Shown here piece by piece: positions 18,792 through 19,254 of a stretch of DNA of 19,254 nt. A program made the position numbers and the translations under genes. The notes beneath the pieces were generated by a model. The model worked only from the letters and a program-made list of their open reading frames with translations, did not search any database and was not told the origin of the DNA. The stretch covers positions 690 to 19,943 of the forward strand of contig CAUDNR010000299.1 of NCBI GenBank assembly GCA_958430865.1, in the 5' to 3' direction. The number at the start of each line of letters is the position of its first letter. The first letter of the stretch is position 1. The stretch is from Entrophospora sp. SA101 (lineage: Eukaryota; Glomeromycota; Glomeromycetes; Entrophosporales; Entrophosporaceae).

Positions 18792-18814
18792 GTCGATCTA
18801 TATAAAGTCGTGAT

Positions 18815-19254
18815 AAGCGCCAAGTCAGTTAGAATAGTTGCCAAAAGAGTTGCCATATTAGGATGAATCATACCAGCACCTTTGCAGATTCCTGCCATAT
18901 TATATTTCAAACCAGATGAGGGCAATGTAAATTGACCAGACCTTAATTTGGGAAAAGTATCAGTTGTCATGAAAGATTTCAGCTGCCTCCATCCAACCAT
19001 CATGAGTTTCAGTAGTTGCTTGTTGATAAACTTGATGGATTCCTTTTGTGATTTTATCAATTGGTAAATTTTGGCCAATAACACCTGTTGACATCACCAA
19101 TGTACTAGATGGTTTTCCAGTTAATTTTGATACTTCATCAGACATGATTTTAGCATCTTCAAATCCTTTTGTACCAGTATGGTGCCAATCATCTATAGAC
19201 ATCAAATGCTGCGCCATTTGGTGAAATTTTTTCATGAGAATCATTCCTTTTATG
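18815..19254 (-). pseudogene. argJ: Broken argJ-like gene (ornithine/glutamate N-acetyltransferase)
   Basis: The minus strand carries clear ArgJ signatures: [51 protein letters not shown] and the autocleavage site [14 protein letters not shown], where the precursor is cut before the Thr of MATLL. ArgJ moves the acetyl group from N-acetylornithine to glutamate in arginine synthesis and is mitochondrial in fungi. Two lesions are visible. One extra base near 18971-18975 puts GWMEAAEI and FMTTDTF in different frames. After [10 protein letters not shown] (about 18815) the protein match stops and repeat sequence follows, so about half the enzyme, nearly all of the beta chain, is absent. The part before GTKGFEDA also departs from family sequence. 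The gene runs off the right edge. It is probably a decayed duplicate of a functional copy elsewhere; one sequencing error could explain the frameshift but not the truncation. Confidence 0.82.

Noticed and set aside
1..19254. CRISPR array, prokaryotic operon or defence system
   Set aside because: The window is intron-bearing eukaryotic DNA. The tandem repeats are microsatellites without regular spacers.

Overview
This is nuclear DNA from a eukaryote with small introns, most likely a fungus of the Rhizophagus/Glomeromycotina type (arbuscular mycorrhizal). Four things point that way: extreme AT-richness with many (TAA)n microsatellites; introns of mostly 65-235 bp with GT...AG ends; a tyrosine-kinase-like Ser/Thr kinase with a DLHSGN catalytic loop; and a Pif1-type helicase relic typical of transposon-rich genomes. 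The genus is an inference. No rRNA, tRNA, CRISPR or bacterial operon was found.

Left part (1-5200). A four-TM SUR7/PalI-like membrane protein gene (1082-1868, +, two exons) is followed by a repeat-rich zone: a (TAA)n tract, a GC-richer island, a CTGC tetranucleotide array, a diverged direct repeat, a broken Pif1-like helicase C-terminus (-), and scattered exon-like pieces of an unidentified dead gene. The first 77 bases of the window are a perfect inverted copy of the start of the SUR7/PalI exon 2.

Middle (5750-8160). A voltage-gated potassium channel gene can be rebuilt as nine exons giving a 496-residue six-TM protein with an S4 of regularly spaced Arg/Lys and a TTGYGD filter. Regions 8161-11830 and 11833-12833 hold intergenic sequence, degraded coding relics, hairpins and a cluster of palindromic TTCCGTGCATTTTC-like motifs. 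They also hold a His-rich reading frame interrupted by a single UAA.

Right part (13110-19254). A TKL-type protein kinase (-, three exons) lies divergent to a gene whose C-terminal half resembles BORC subunit 8 (+, three exons). That gene converges, 81 bp stop to stop, on a peptidase M50B-like membrane protein (-, six exons, HEFSH motif). Further right are a candidate 54-residue basic protein (-), a microsatellite/hairpin cluster, and a broken, truncated argJ (ornithine acetyltransferase) copy running off the right edge.

The intact genes (membrane-compartment protein, K+ channel, kinase, BORC-like subunit, M50B-like protein) look like independent housekeeping or signalling genes. I see no gene cluster acting as one pathway. 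The most notable items are the relics, the perfect inverted exon copy, and the stop-interrupted His-rich frame.
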